Part shown: piece after piece, positions 53,700 to 63,201 of the stretch
How positions within the stretch are numbered: position 1 is the first letter of the stretch
Layout of the letters: each line of letters starts with the position of its first letter
From: Zopfochytrium polystomum
Lineage: Eukaryota; Chytridiomycota; Chytridiomycetes; Chytridiales; Chytridiaceae
Assembly (NCBI GenBank): GCA_025765615.1
Contig: JAIVFJ010000334.1
Location: 1 to 63,201 of the forward strand
Direction of reading: 5' to 3'
Length of the DNA: 63,201 nt
The notes under the pieces: model-generated
The model's input: the letters and a program-made list of their open reading frames with translations, nothing else
Databases searched by the model: none
What the model was told of the DNA's origin: nothing
Made by a program: the position numbers and the translations under genes

Positions 53700-54090
53700 A
53701 CAAAACTCCCTTGGACTATTGCGGGCTTGCTGACGCTCGTGGAATTGACGGGACGCCCGGGGGGACGAGGCGGAAGCGCGAGCGGCCCGGCTCAGACATA
53801 CTTGGCAGCATGTACATCGAATGAGGTGGTGGCGGCTGCCAGGGATGACGAGTGGATGACCCGTGTGACGCACTACAATGAACTGCGGTCCTGGCGGCAG
53901 GGGGTCTGACATCGTACGTTGTCGTATGTCGGGCTGTCTGGCGAGGATTTGCCGTCTCCCTCTGCCGGGATTTGCGCCGCGCTGTAGCCTGGAGGGGCCG
54001 GCGGACGAACACCGGCATCGAGCATGGGTTGCACCGGGAATGAGGGCACGTAGGTTGGGCTTGAGTATCTGTCGTCGACATCAAATGTGA
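53700..54090 (-). pseudogene. Relic of the SPTY-repeat N-terminal region of HET-like gene B
   Basis: On the minus strand, SSPTYVPSFPVQPMLDAG and VRPP (about 54066-53995) closely match PDSPTYEPSFPVQPMLDASVRPP of gene B, and a second SSPDSPTYD block follows at about 53955-53925. Downstream the frame runs into stops and no HET domain follows. The copy is therefore a partial duplication of the 5' exon of gene B, moved 10 kb and inverted relative to it. Confidence 0.75.
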
Positions 54091-56577
54091 GGCTCTCTCG
54101 GATGTGGACTCTGCGACTGGTGATGAATGGTTCTTGATGAGGATGATGATCCCCCCAGTCTGCTTTCTCAGAATTTCAAGTGGAAAATAGGCTCTTTACT
54201 CGTATCAACGAACTTCCTTCTAACAATTTCAAAGTTCTAGTTGCTGAGAACTCCTTGAGCTCCATGAACACACCCATGAATGGCCCTGGTATTGTAACTT
54301 CTCTTCCACAGAGTCTGGCAGCCACAGTGCTCCTGCTCCCGCAGATGAGGAAGATAAGCATGATGAGACTCATGAATGCAAGAAAGGTGAATAAGTGCGG
54401 CTTACTCTTGAATGTCAGTGTTTCAGTTGTCTTTATTAACTCACCCTTTGTTCCTCAGATAAATGGATAGAGTTGATCCCTGATGATTGGGAGTGCAAAA
54501 ATTTCGTTCTAAAACATCCACTCTTCATAAGGTCTGTGTGATTGACGTTTTATATTGCAATTGCTGGTAACTCTTGTTGCAGCTACTGCCAGCATCGGAG
54601 ACTGGAGTAGCCCTGAATCTGTTCCACGAGCTGAAGGGCGCTTTGTTTAATGATTTCAGAGGCAGTGTTCTCCCTGAGGAGTCCAGATTGTTTGGCCAAG
54701 CCTCAGCAGTTGCGTCCAATGAAGCAGTTGGAATAGGGTCCAGGGTCCAGTGAACTAGAAGCACCACCAGTTGAGCTGCCAGTGGAACTGGCAATTTGAG
54801 AAGGTGCGCAGAATCAGCAGATGGATCAACAGTGCTATCGTCAGCCTTCGTAGAATCAAGGGATTGAGAATCAGCCTTGGTATTCTGATCAGATGGCCAT
54901 CTTTCAATTTTACCCAAAAAGATGCCAGAATAGCAGAAAGCAGCGGGCAGCCAGGAAAATCTCCAACTGACTTCTGCGACAGAACAGAATCTATCAGCCA
55001 TGAGGAATGTGTTATGAAAGGCATTACACTCCTGCATTCCAAATCAGTGCGGAAAAACGCTGCAAAAAGGCAACCTAACCCAATTGTCAGGAACAGGGCA
55101 GGACAGGACAAGGCAAACAAGGAACTGAGAGGAGTGCTGATTGTATTGTAAACATAATTCACTTGAGGGATGGGACAGGTCCCCCATCTCGTGACTTACT
55201 TGTCGAATCATTGCTCATTTGTTTGTATGACAGGGATAATCAAGGAGATGGTGTCTCGAATGAAATTTTGACAGAAATGTGGGCTTTACCTGTTAGGTGG
55301 AACTGACTGGTAAGCAGCAAGAGGCACAAGATGGACCCAAACCTATTGTGACTGTCAGTTATCAATCTCACAATGCCCATGGGAGAGCAAGCCACTGTCA
55401 ATGCAGACCTGGGTGCTGGCTTGTGCTGTTGACAAATACTTTGAGTATTAAGTGGAACAGAAACCTGGTGTAAACAGTTTTCCTCCTCCTCTGCTCAAGC
55501 AGATATAGGAGAGGTTTTTACCCTGTGCCAGTCATGCTTCCCTAGCAACTATTATAGTGTGCATATCATCATCATTATGTTTCAATTATTCATAACAGAG
55601 TTTTTTCTCTTTCTCTCCAAGTTGGGGAGAAGGACCACCCATAAACACACATCTCCACTTTTTCACTCCTTCCACTCACTCACTCAGAGTAGACTGTTTA
55701 CAACAGACTGAAATAATTCATGGAGTTTTACAACAACATCAAGGAGGCTCATGCTGATTGGGAAAAGCAAACACAAGTTCCAAACCAAAAAAAAGTGAAC
55801 TTGCACAAACTCACCTGGATTTTCCTTTCTTGTACTCCAAGACTTGCCCCAAAGAACAGGATACGCTCTATCAAACGAATCTCCAGCATGGCGGGTTAAA
55901 GGGTGAACTCTGTCACAGAGACCAGCACCAACGTAACTTGCAAGTTAAGCTGGCAACAATGACAGTGATTTTGCCACCTTTTGTATGGTCTGATATGCAT
56001 GTGAGTTTGTTTCTGAGGAGATCGAGTTCTTTACATTCAGTGCACGGCTTGTGGTCAGGTCGATCAGTGGCGGGCAGGCGGCCTGCAGCAGGGTGATCGG
56101 CGATGCGCTGTTGGATGGCTTCATTCGAAGTGGGGAGATCTGCAGCGTGGTATCGTCCATTGTGCTCTCTGCAGGCTGAGTGCTCTGCAGATTCGCCACG
56201 GCGCGTGTCATCCATTCGGCTATTTTGTTTTTATTTTTTTTTTTTTTGGCTGGGGTTTGGGCAACAAATTAAGCGGGTACGAATTTTGCTTTCACTGGCC
56301 AACTGACAGTGGAACATTAAACGAGGCAGGGTAATAATTATTGAGAGCTATTAAGGAGCCAACAGGGGACGATCAATGGAACGAAAACCAGGAACGGCAA
56401 AAAGATGAGACCAAGAGGAATAGCACTTTGACACGATGCTGTCACAAGCAACGCTGAGGACATAGCCGTATTGTATATGTTACATTGGAAAGCAAAGTCC
56501 AGCCGAAGAAATCAGCACTGTCGAATTTCAGAAGAAAAGAGAAAAGTTTACAAACGAGAAGCCTCGCTCAGCATCGT
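54091..56577. other. CpG-depleted AT-rich island, probably old repeat DNA
   Basis: By eye, 54540-55740 has only about a dozen CG dinucleotides although its GC content is near 45%, with many TG and CA. No domain is recognisable in any frame. A minus frame at 55945-56211 is GC-richer and open for 88 codons from an ATG, possibly an exon or relic, not identified. A T-run lies at about 56230-56250. Confidence 0.5.
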
Positions 56578-57018
56578 TTAGGCAACCTCCTTGGCAGCTG
56601 TGGACGAGCCTCTGCCGGCAGCAATGAGCCCAACCAGAAGTAGCAAAACGACGGTCGCAATGCCGTCCATGTCAGATGGACAAGCGCCCCTCATGGCGAC
56701 GGCGGCGACGATCGCCACCAAATCCAAGACGACGACACCGAGGGCAAATCCGCGGAGTCCCGCCGACCACCGCGCCTGGTGGTTGTCGTCGCTGGAAGAA
56801 TGCTTTGGACCGCACACGATGAGCGCCATCGAGGCGACCAGGACGGCGGCGGTGAAGAAGCCGGCGATGATAGAAATGCGGTCAAGCTCTGCGGGGCACG
56901 ACGAGGAAGACTTGACGGCGAAGGCCGATATGATGGCGACGAGCGAGGCCGCGGCGACGCCCACGGAGAAGCCGTTGAATGAAAGGCGGAGGGTGCGGTT
57001 TGACAGCGAAGAAGACAT
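56578..57018 (-). CDS. Small four-transmembrane protein (intact member of a three-copy local family)
   Basis: 146 residues from the ATG at 57018 to the TAA at 56578. Four hydrophobic segments: VGVAAASLVAIISAFAV, ISIIAGFFTAAVLVASMALI, FALGVVVLDLVAIVAAVAM and IATVVLLLLVGLIAAG. There is a short Cys-containing loop between TM1 and TM2 and a Ser/Asp/His loop between TM2 and TM3. Size and layout recall MARVEL-type or claudin-like tetraspanning proteins, but I see no diagnostic motif. A frameshifted copy is at 47000-47455 and a deleted one at 52937-53070. Intronless. Probably a membrane-organising protein; the function is not known. Confidence 0.75.
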   Translation of the reverse strand: MSSSLSNRTLRLSFNGFSVGVAAASLVAIISAFAVKSSSSCPAELDRISIIAGFFTAAVLVASMALIVCGPKHSSSDDNHQARWSAGLRGFALGVVVLDLVAIVAAVAMRGACPSDMDGIATVVLLLLVGLIAAGRGSSTAAKEVA

Positions 57019-57763
57019 GGGGAGGGTTGGTTGCAAGCCTTGACGAAAAACAAAATGGATCAAGGAGAGGCGGCGGGAGGGGCTGGAGTATAAAGGCAGA
57101 GGGAGAGGTGTGTACAGAACGAGTGGAAGGACTCTTTTTTTGTGCCCCTGGATATTTAAGGTTACGTGATTTGTAGTACTTGCATGACCTCACTCTTATC
57201 GAGCTGAACAATGCAAAGTTTGCCTCCTGCGCCACGAGTCAATCTCAGAAAGGAAACCTTCTTGCGTGGAAGGGTGCAAATTATTTTAACACCTTTTTTC
57301 CCTTTTTGGAATGAAATAGCCACCCACCCACGTGCGCATGGGAAGGGGTCCAAAACGAACGTGTGCCCTGGCTCTTGACAGGCGCTCTTTCCCCTCCCAA
57401 AGCAAAGCCTGTCCCTCCTCCTCTTTCGGATTGTTTCTTCGATGTTCGAAACTTGCCAAACCCCCGCGTTTTTGTCCGAGTTGATCCCATTTCTCCTCTC
57501 TGGCGGCCATTCTTCTTTGAGTTCCCGTTGGTTGTTGAGGTTGCCCAATATTCGATATTTTTGTTACTTTTCGCTTGACAAGCGACAGCAAAAAAGTGTT
57601 GTTGAAAATTGTCTCTGATCATTAGTTTTACCGGAGGATTCGAGAGTGGAACGGGAGTGGAAGCCGCACTGGGCTTTTTTCGTCACAGCAAGAGTAGTGT
57701 TGTCTGCTTTGAATGATTCGATACTGACTCTAAAGCTGGCGTTTTCCCTTTCGCCGCTCCTTA
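57019..57763. other. Intergenic region, upstream flank of the four-TM gene
   Basis: The first 330 bp share patches with 47456-47710. The remainder holds no supported gene, and no continuation of the TatD-like gene was found here. Confidence 0.4.
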
Positions 57764-58476
57764 TTATTGTTGGGCGAGTGGGATGGCCCCTCTGAAACTC
57801 AATTTTTCGTGCCCATCCATGGTCCAGCCCTCGGTGGGCCAAGGGGGCAAGATGTGCGGCGGAGGGATCGAGTCGGGATCGGCGTCGTTAGGAGGATGGG
57901 CGGGTGGCGGCGCGGGGAGTGCGGGCGAGAGGCGGATCGAGTTTGCTAGGACCCAGGGAGAGAAGTCGAGCCCGATTTCGCCGACGGCGGCGAGTGGCTT
58001 GGGAGCGGCCTTAAGGAGGCGGAGGAGAGCCGGGACGAGGCGCGGGTCGGCCGCGACGGTAGCGGTGGTCGCTCCGTCGGGAGTGGCGGCGTCAGCTGGC
58101 GCGCGGATCGTCTCGACGGGGTGAATGCCGGCGCACGGGAGCATCGCGACGGCGGCGGCTGTGGTGGTGGATGCGGAGAGGACGGCGACCGTGAGGGCTT
58201 CGTGGATGTTCTCGGGGGTGAGGACGATGGCGGCGAGGTGGAAGGTTGCCGATTCCGGAGCGATGTCGGGAAGCACGAGCAGCGCTCCCGTGCGCTCGTC
58301 CACGAGCGAGCCGGCGACGATTGCGCGCGAGGCCGCGTGTCGGTCGATCTCGGACGGCGTGAAGCCCGAAGCGTTTTCGGATTGCGGGTAGCCATCGCCG
58401 CCGGCCGCGGTGTCACTGGTGTCCCCACGCGGTAGAAGTGCGAATGGCAGTCGACCAGGACGAGATCCGACGCCAT
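57764..58476 (-). CDS. TatD-like metal-dependent hydrolase, C-terminally truncated
   Basis: Starts at the ATG at 58474-58476 with LVDCHSHF, the TatD metal-binding opening (D-x-H-x-H). After about 16 codons the frame changes near 58425. It then contains TGALLVLPDIAPES, CAGIHPVETI (the G-x-H-P motif) and AAVGEIGLDFSPW (V-G-E-x-G-L-D, metal-ligand Glu). In the family about 130 more residues follow, with further His and Asp ligands. Here a Pro-rich unrelated tail leads to a stop at 57764. Either a donor at GTCCTAGC after DFSPW leads to an exon I cannot find, or the gene is truncated and inactive. Confidence 0.65.
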
Positions 58477-58641
58477 GCTGCAAGGAAGGAAAAAGTACGG
58501 GTTCTACCTGATCCTTATCCAAAGCGCGCAGAGAGCACGCCAGCGCTCCCACCCGGCCCATTGTTTCCATCAACCGCAAACGGCAAAACGAGATACTTCA
58601 CGTTTCAACGAAAAGGGAAATAACGAGAGAAACAAGAATGG

Positions 58642-60721
58642 CTACACAGTTGCATCGACCCAACCGTACGCTTCCACAACCTCAGTGCTTCGCGGAATCC
58701 ACTCAAACTCGATCTCCCTGCCTTCCCGTAATACAGTCAGCTTCATTGTCGCGTCAAGCCGATCCTCGACCAGCCATACCATCCACTGGCGGACGAGCTC
58801 GTCGCCCAACCGCACCCCAGCCCGCTCCGCGTTCGAGCCCGGCACAACCTCTACAACCTTGCCGCCCTTCATCGTGTAGCCGAGCTCGAAGCGGCGCCAT
58901 CCGTCCATGCGAACCCGACGCAGCCCGAGCCCTCTGAGCGAGTGCTCGCCAGGAACGATCAAGTCCCCTTTGAAGAAGGCCTCGTACGCCGCGTTAAAAG
59001 CGTCGGCGCCAACGTACGACGCAAGCAGCTGCTTGAAGTCGTCGATGGTGAACTTGATGCCTTCCTTCCGGCGTCTACAGACGGCGAGAATAACATCGTC
59101 CATGCAGTGCCGGCCGTCCGTCGCTGACACGATCATTCCGTCGAGCTGGGCGATGAAGGTGAAACCGCGGTTGTACGGGACCCGCACCAAGTTCACATCC
59201 ATCGGCAAGTCAAAGTACCGCTCCAACAACTCGCCAAAGCCCATCCGCTGCACGCCAGCTGGAGCCGTGTAGTACGCCTGGGCCAGGTCGTTCAGCTTCT
59301 GGATCATCACTTGCCGCGGGGTCAAACCGCGCCGCCGAACGGTGGCGGCGGCGGCGTCGCCCACGCTTCCGCTGTGAAACGCATCGGAGTTTCATTCCGA
59401 CCACCGCCGTGAGCCACTCGGCGACGCCCTCGATGTACCATACAGACTCGTCCATGAGCCATCGGGGGTTCCGCTTCCCGGGGGGCACTTCGTCCAGCAG
59501 TGCATACTCGTGGACCGTCTCATGCGAAAGAAGCGCCTCGAACGAGAGCTCGTCGGCGTACTCCGTCGACTCCTCGCTGAACTCGACGATGAACGAGCGC
59601 GTGGAGCCCGTGCCGCCGTTGCCCTCCTCGACCTGGCGGAAAAACACGCGGAACGGCTCGTCGTTGGCGTCAAAGTACGCTGCGATGCGCGCGTGGTTGA
59701 TGCGCGACTGCACGGCGAGCGCGGTGACGTTGAAGGGCGCCGGTTCTAGCCAGTAGACCGCAAACTCGCCCGTCGCCACGTGTTTGCCAGCCGGCGGCGG
59801 CGGCGGCGGCGGCGCGGTCCAGTCGGGATACCTGCGCAGGGCGCCGACGGCAAAGATGGCGTTGCTGACCAGATCGATCAATGGCCCGCGGGCGACGGAG
59901 ACCGCCGTGTCACCGTGGGACCAAGCCCCGCGGATGGCGGCGGATTGGGCGGGTGCGGAGCGGAGGTCCCACTCGACAGTGACGTCCCAGTCGCCTCCAA
60001 AGACGGGATCAGCGTCGTTGTCTTCGTCTCTGGAGGGTGGGACCGGGATGAAGCTGACCCCCTGGCCGACCAGGCCGGTCCTGGAGACGTCTCTGCGGAG
60101 GTCCACGCGCGCGCCGGACCGGGTGCCGTTTTCCATCCTCCTGTACGGCGCGAGGAAACGGACGACAACCTGCTCGAGGGCCCTGGGCGTCGTCTCGTCG
60201 TCGTCCACGTACCAAACCCTCGGCCCAAAGACGGGGTCCTTGTCGACGTAGACCAGCTTGAGGAACCTGCCGTCGGCGTCAAAGGTGGCTATCGGGTTGG
60301 TGTCGCTGTCGTAGCGCGCGGACGGCACGTCCCCGAAGAACAAGAGAGGAAGCGACAGAAACGGGCGCTGTGGTTGGAACCGGTGCGAGCGGGACGTCAT
60401 TGTCATTGCGACGTCAATGGCGACCGGCTCCGAGGGGGCGGTGGCCGAGAACACGGGACGCATGAGAAGGTGCATCGACGGCAGAGCTGCTTGCGCCAGC
60501 GCTGGTGGCGCCTGCGCGGCGGTATTGGCCTGCTCGAAAGAGAAGGCGCCGATGATGGGCTGCTGTTGTTGCTGTTGGTTTTGCTGAAGGACAGATGGTT
60601 GTGTGGTTGCCACGTGGTGGTGGCGGTCTACGTGAGGCGCCGCCGCGACGGCGCCGTCACAGGCAAGGAGTGCCAGCAGCAGCAGGAGCCTTGCAACCAT
60701 GACTGTTGCTTGTTCCTTCAT
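58642..60721 (-). CDS. Secreted M61-like metallopeptidase with PDZ-like C-terminus
   Basis: Starts at the ATG at 60719-60721; a second in-frame ATG at 60700 lies just before the hydrophobic core ARLLLLLALLACDGAVAAAP, a clear signal peptide. The N-terminal half is a beta-rich domain with FNVTALAVQSR. The active site is SHETVHEYALLDE (HExxH, 59508-59524), followed by WYIEGVAEW, which supplies the third ligand Glu, as in gluzincins. After a 1-nt frame change near 59380 come RQVMIQKLNDLAQAYYT, the YNRGFTFIAQLDGMI segment typical of M61 peptidases, and a PDZ-like end (GGKVVEVVPGSNAERAGVRLGDEL). About 690 residues. Acts outside the cell; the substrate is unknown. The active site looks intact. Confidence 0.8.
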
Positions 60722-61681
60722 CACCAAATATATCCTGTGATTTTTACTTAAAGTGCAGCGGGAGAGAAAGAAGCGAGGCACCATGCGGGCCTCGAGACCG
60801 AAATTCGTGGGGACTCTCGTCCCAAAAGGGCAAGCACTGGATTCCGTTTCTTGCCCTACCCGCACGGAACGCTGCTTGCTACGATATCAATAACAACAAT
60901 TCGGATGCTGTGATCTGCAAAAACACACGGAACAATCGTAAAGCCTACTTGCATCACTTAGACAGTTGAGATAAAACTCGTCCACTTTTGGTAAACTGGC
61001 TGCTCACCATCATTTCGCAGTATGCGAGGTATCAAAAAAAAAAAAACTCCCAATACAAGTCCACTGTGCCCATCCGATTGGGCGGGAACGGGTGGGTGGT
61101 GCAAGCTTCGAAAGTGGGTCTCGAGCCTCTCTATTTGTGCGTTCATAAAGCTTTCAGACTTGCGCTAATTAAGCTCTCATTTTACTTGTTACACGGAGAT
61201 GTTACCATCTGGCTTTTCTACAATAAAATAAGCTTCAACCACGTTGTGCGTTTGCAGAACTCGCGTTTGCAGAACCCATCAGCAAGATGCTTCTTATGCG
61301 AAAAGGTGGCGTCCAACCCCAGCCACGCAACCTCCAAATGCGCCTCATATCTAAATCTTTCTTCTTTGCGCTGTACTGCTGTCGACGGAAGCGCCAAATC
61401 CACGATGCTCGTTGCTCCCCTGTTCACTTAAAATACCGCTGTTGGCGACGCAACCAAAAATTCTCTTAATGGCATTGCCGGAATGCCGCTCAAAGGCGGG
61501 CCAAGGTCGGATCGCCCTCTCGCCATCTTGATATATGGGGTTGAGTTGACGGTTGGTAGCGGAACTACGAACGCTGCCAGTATTCGGAGAGCAAGGCCGG
61601 GGAGAGAAGACCGAGGCATTTGGGGGCGGGCACGTCTCGTCTTCACGACGAGTTGTCTGGAACGAAATCGCAATAAAAAAC
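60722..61681. other. Divergent intergenic region
   Basis: AT-rich, with an A-run at 61035-61048 and a short direct repeat (GCGTTTGCAGAAC) at about 61248-61274. It separates the minus-strand peptidase from the plus-strand gene that follows. No gene seen. Confidence 0.4.
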
Positions 61682-63036
61682 ATGGACTTTGACAGGCACG
61701 GCGTGGTGCGAGACGGACGAGAGGTGCACGACGGGCGCGGTTGGGCCTCGCCGCAGCAGCGCGGAAACGCCATCGCGCTGCTCCGTCCTGCGATCGCGGT
61801 AGACTGCCGCCGAGCGAACGGCGCCGCGCCAGCAGATCAACAGCCGGGAATATCGCGGGAAGCCCTGGCGTCCTCCGATGACGTGAGAAGAAGCGACTCC
61901 AATGTCCGACCGTTGTTCTTCCACGACTCTGCTGGATACGGGGACTACAGAGGTAAGCGGGGCTCATTCTCATTCATCTTGTCCTTCGTTTTGTCGCTTC
62001 GCGGCGCAAAATCTACTTTCTCATCGACCTGGCAGGGCCAGGCCTTCCCGACGCATCAATCGTGGAACGACCACTCGACTCAAGCTGGCGTCGTCATGCT
62101 CCAGAGGTGGTCTATAGCTCGTCCATCATAGAAAACGCGACAATCACGTCGTACTCTATGCCACCATGCACGATCAGAGAATGCACTCAATCCGTCCCGA
62201 TTTCCTTGAACGCCCCATTACGCTACGTAGGCTCGGATAGAGTCATCCGACGGCCTGGCGAACTCGAACTCGTCAGTAACGGCGGCTGCAGTATGGACCA
62301 CGAGCCCAAACCTAACGCTACAATATACAGCAATGACGGTGTAGCGATATCCCGACCGCCCCCGCTGCCGTCCAGGCAGTGTTGCGACCGAGAGGCTGTC
62401 TGGGAGAGCGGTCTTGTTCCGCCTCAAGAAAAGCGTTGTGATTCAGCCCTGCCTATATGTGGACTGACCGAGCCGATCCGGTCCGCCGAAAGGACCGTAC
62501 TCATGCCGAATATCAACAGAGGCGAGCGAGACAGAAACCGGCACCTCGCCTCAACACATCCCAGTCGCCCGCCAGCGGACACCGCAAGCTCCCGACTAGG
62601 AGCACCTCGCCGAACAAAGAGGCCCCATCGAGTAGGCCGTCCGCACCGCGGCACTTCACTGGGTGACGGCGGCACCCGCGACCAAACAGAGACGGCCGGA
62701 TCGCGGCATCAAGCGGCGGTGCCAGCGGCGCGCGACGAGGCATCGCACGCGGACGGTCCCTCGGCATGTGCTGCTGCTGGCGATTTGGTCGCGACGGGCG
62801 TGCGTGAGCCGCAGATCCCCGTCGCAGGAACGGTCGGGGCTGGGGCGGCCAGGGTGGGGCGGGGTGGCTGGCAGAAGCGGGCGATTCGGAGCTACGCAGC
62901 AAGCGTGCGAGCGCGCGTGCGATTCCACAAGGCCAAGAGGCAGCTGCTGCGGGAGATTGCTGAGCTTCGTAAGGAGAGCCAGGAGCTGCGACGATCGTTG
63001 AGCGAGTTGGAGGTGGAGCGGAAGCGGCGCGGGTGA
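61682..63036 (+). CDS. bZIP-like protein with C-terminal basic/coiled-coil segment
   Basis: Exon 1 is 61682-61952; an 83-nt intron (61953-62035, GTAAGC..CAG) leads to exon 2 in frame. The body (about 360 residues) is polar, Arg/Ser/Pro-rich and unrecognised. The C-terminal 55 residues form a basic stretch (RSYAASVRARVRFHKAKRQ) continuing into heptads of Leu/Ile (LLREIAELRKESQELRRSLSEL), the layout of a bZIP domain. The invariant Asn of the bZIP basic region is replaced (Ser-Tyr-Ala-Ala), so it is atypical and may be only a coiled coil. The long frame ends at 63036, but a GTGAGT donor at 63033 and a CCCAG acceptor at 63073 would give a 41-nt intron and a stop at 63137. Confidence 0.55.
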
Positions 63037-63201
63037 GTTGTGACTTTCTTTCTCTCTCTGCTCGGATCCCCAGTGAGTGGCGAACTCGGGAGTGGGGGGA
63101 CAGGGGGCATCGTCTCGGAGGGGCAGGTGTGTCATAGCTTTCTAAAGCAGTTCACAATCCGAACATCTGCAAGTGATTGCATGAGGGAGGTCTCACTACA
63201 G

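Noticed and set aside
54091..56577. Possible retrotransposon ORFs in the CpG-poor island
   Set aside because: No reverse transcriptase, integrase, protease or gag motif could be found in any frame.

Overview
The window is nuclear DNA of a fungus. Evidence: spliceosomal introns of roughly 50-165 nt with GT..AG ends; a Zn(II)2Cys6 regulator with a fungal transcription-factor middle region; an AreA/Gaf1-type GATA factor with the fungal DUF1752 motif; an Frm2-like nitroreductase; and GPI-anchored-type wall proteins. Genes are GC- and CpG-rich. Between them lie AT-richer, CpG-poor islands and many microsatellites. An early-diverging fungus such as a chytrid would fit, but this is inferred from style, not from a marker gene.

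Layout. 0.5-2.0 kb: F-box/WD-like protein. 2.2-11.4 kb: a mosaic of gene relics, a 3.06-kb element with long terminal inverted repeats sitting inside a CT microsatellite, a GNAT acetyltransferase, a GPI-anchored-type protein, a nitroreductase, a GNAT relic, a Pif1/Helitron helicase relic and tRNA-Cys(GCA). 12.1-14.6 kb: Ser/Pro-rich protein with a possible PH domain. 15.6-18.6 kb (minus): TKL-like kinase abutting a single-pass membrane protein, possibly one split gene. 20.3-23.5 kb: seven-exon Zn2Cys6 regulator. 25.2-29.0 kb: a possible secreted protein, an orphan ORF and a phytanoyl-CoA dioxygenase-like gene. 30.5-34.7 kb (minus): AreA-like GATA factor. 36.2-37.2 kb: unrecognised protein. 37.5-40.1 kb (minus): PKA-like AGC kinase. 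40.5 kb: MULE transposase relic. 41.0-45.6 kb: two divergently transcribed HET-domain-like paralogues sharing a 300-bp promoter. 47.0-57.0 kb: three copies of a small four-TM protein (one intact), a secreted Lys/Gly/Ala-repeat protein and a relic of the HET gene. 57.8-63.1 kb: truncated TatD-like hydrolase, secreted M61-like metallopeptidase and a bZIP-like gene.

The most notable local system is the head-to-head HET-like pair. HET domains act in fungal non-self recognition and regulated cell death. Here the two paralogues are separated only by a microsatellite-rich promoter, one carries SPTY repeats that recall the RNA polymerase II CTD, and a third partial copy lies 10 kb away. MULE debris lies directly downstream of one member. 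This suggests a turning-over recognition-type locus, but function is inferred from the domain alone.

Caution: many convincing genes need one or more single-base frame changes, often at homopolymers. Either the assembly has indel errors or several genes are decaying. Where needed, gene limits are given across these breaks and the breaks are stated.
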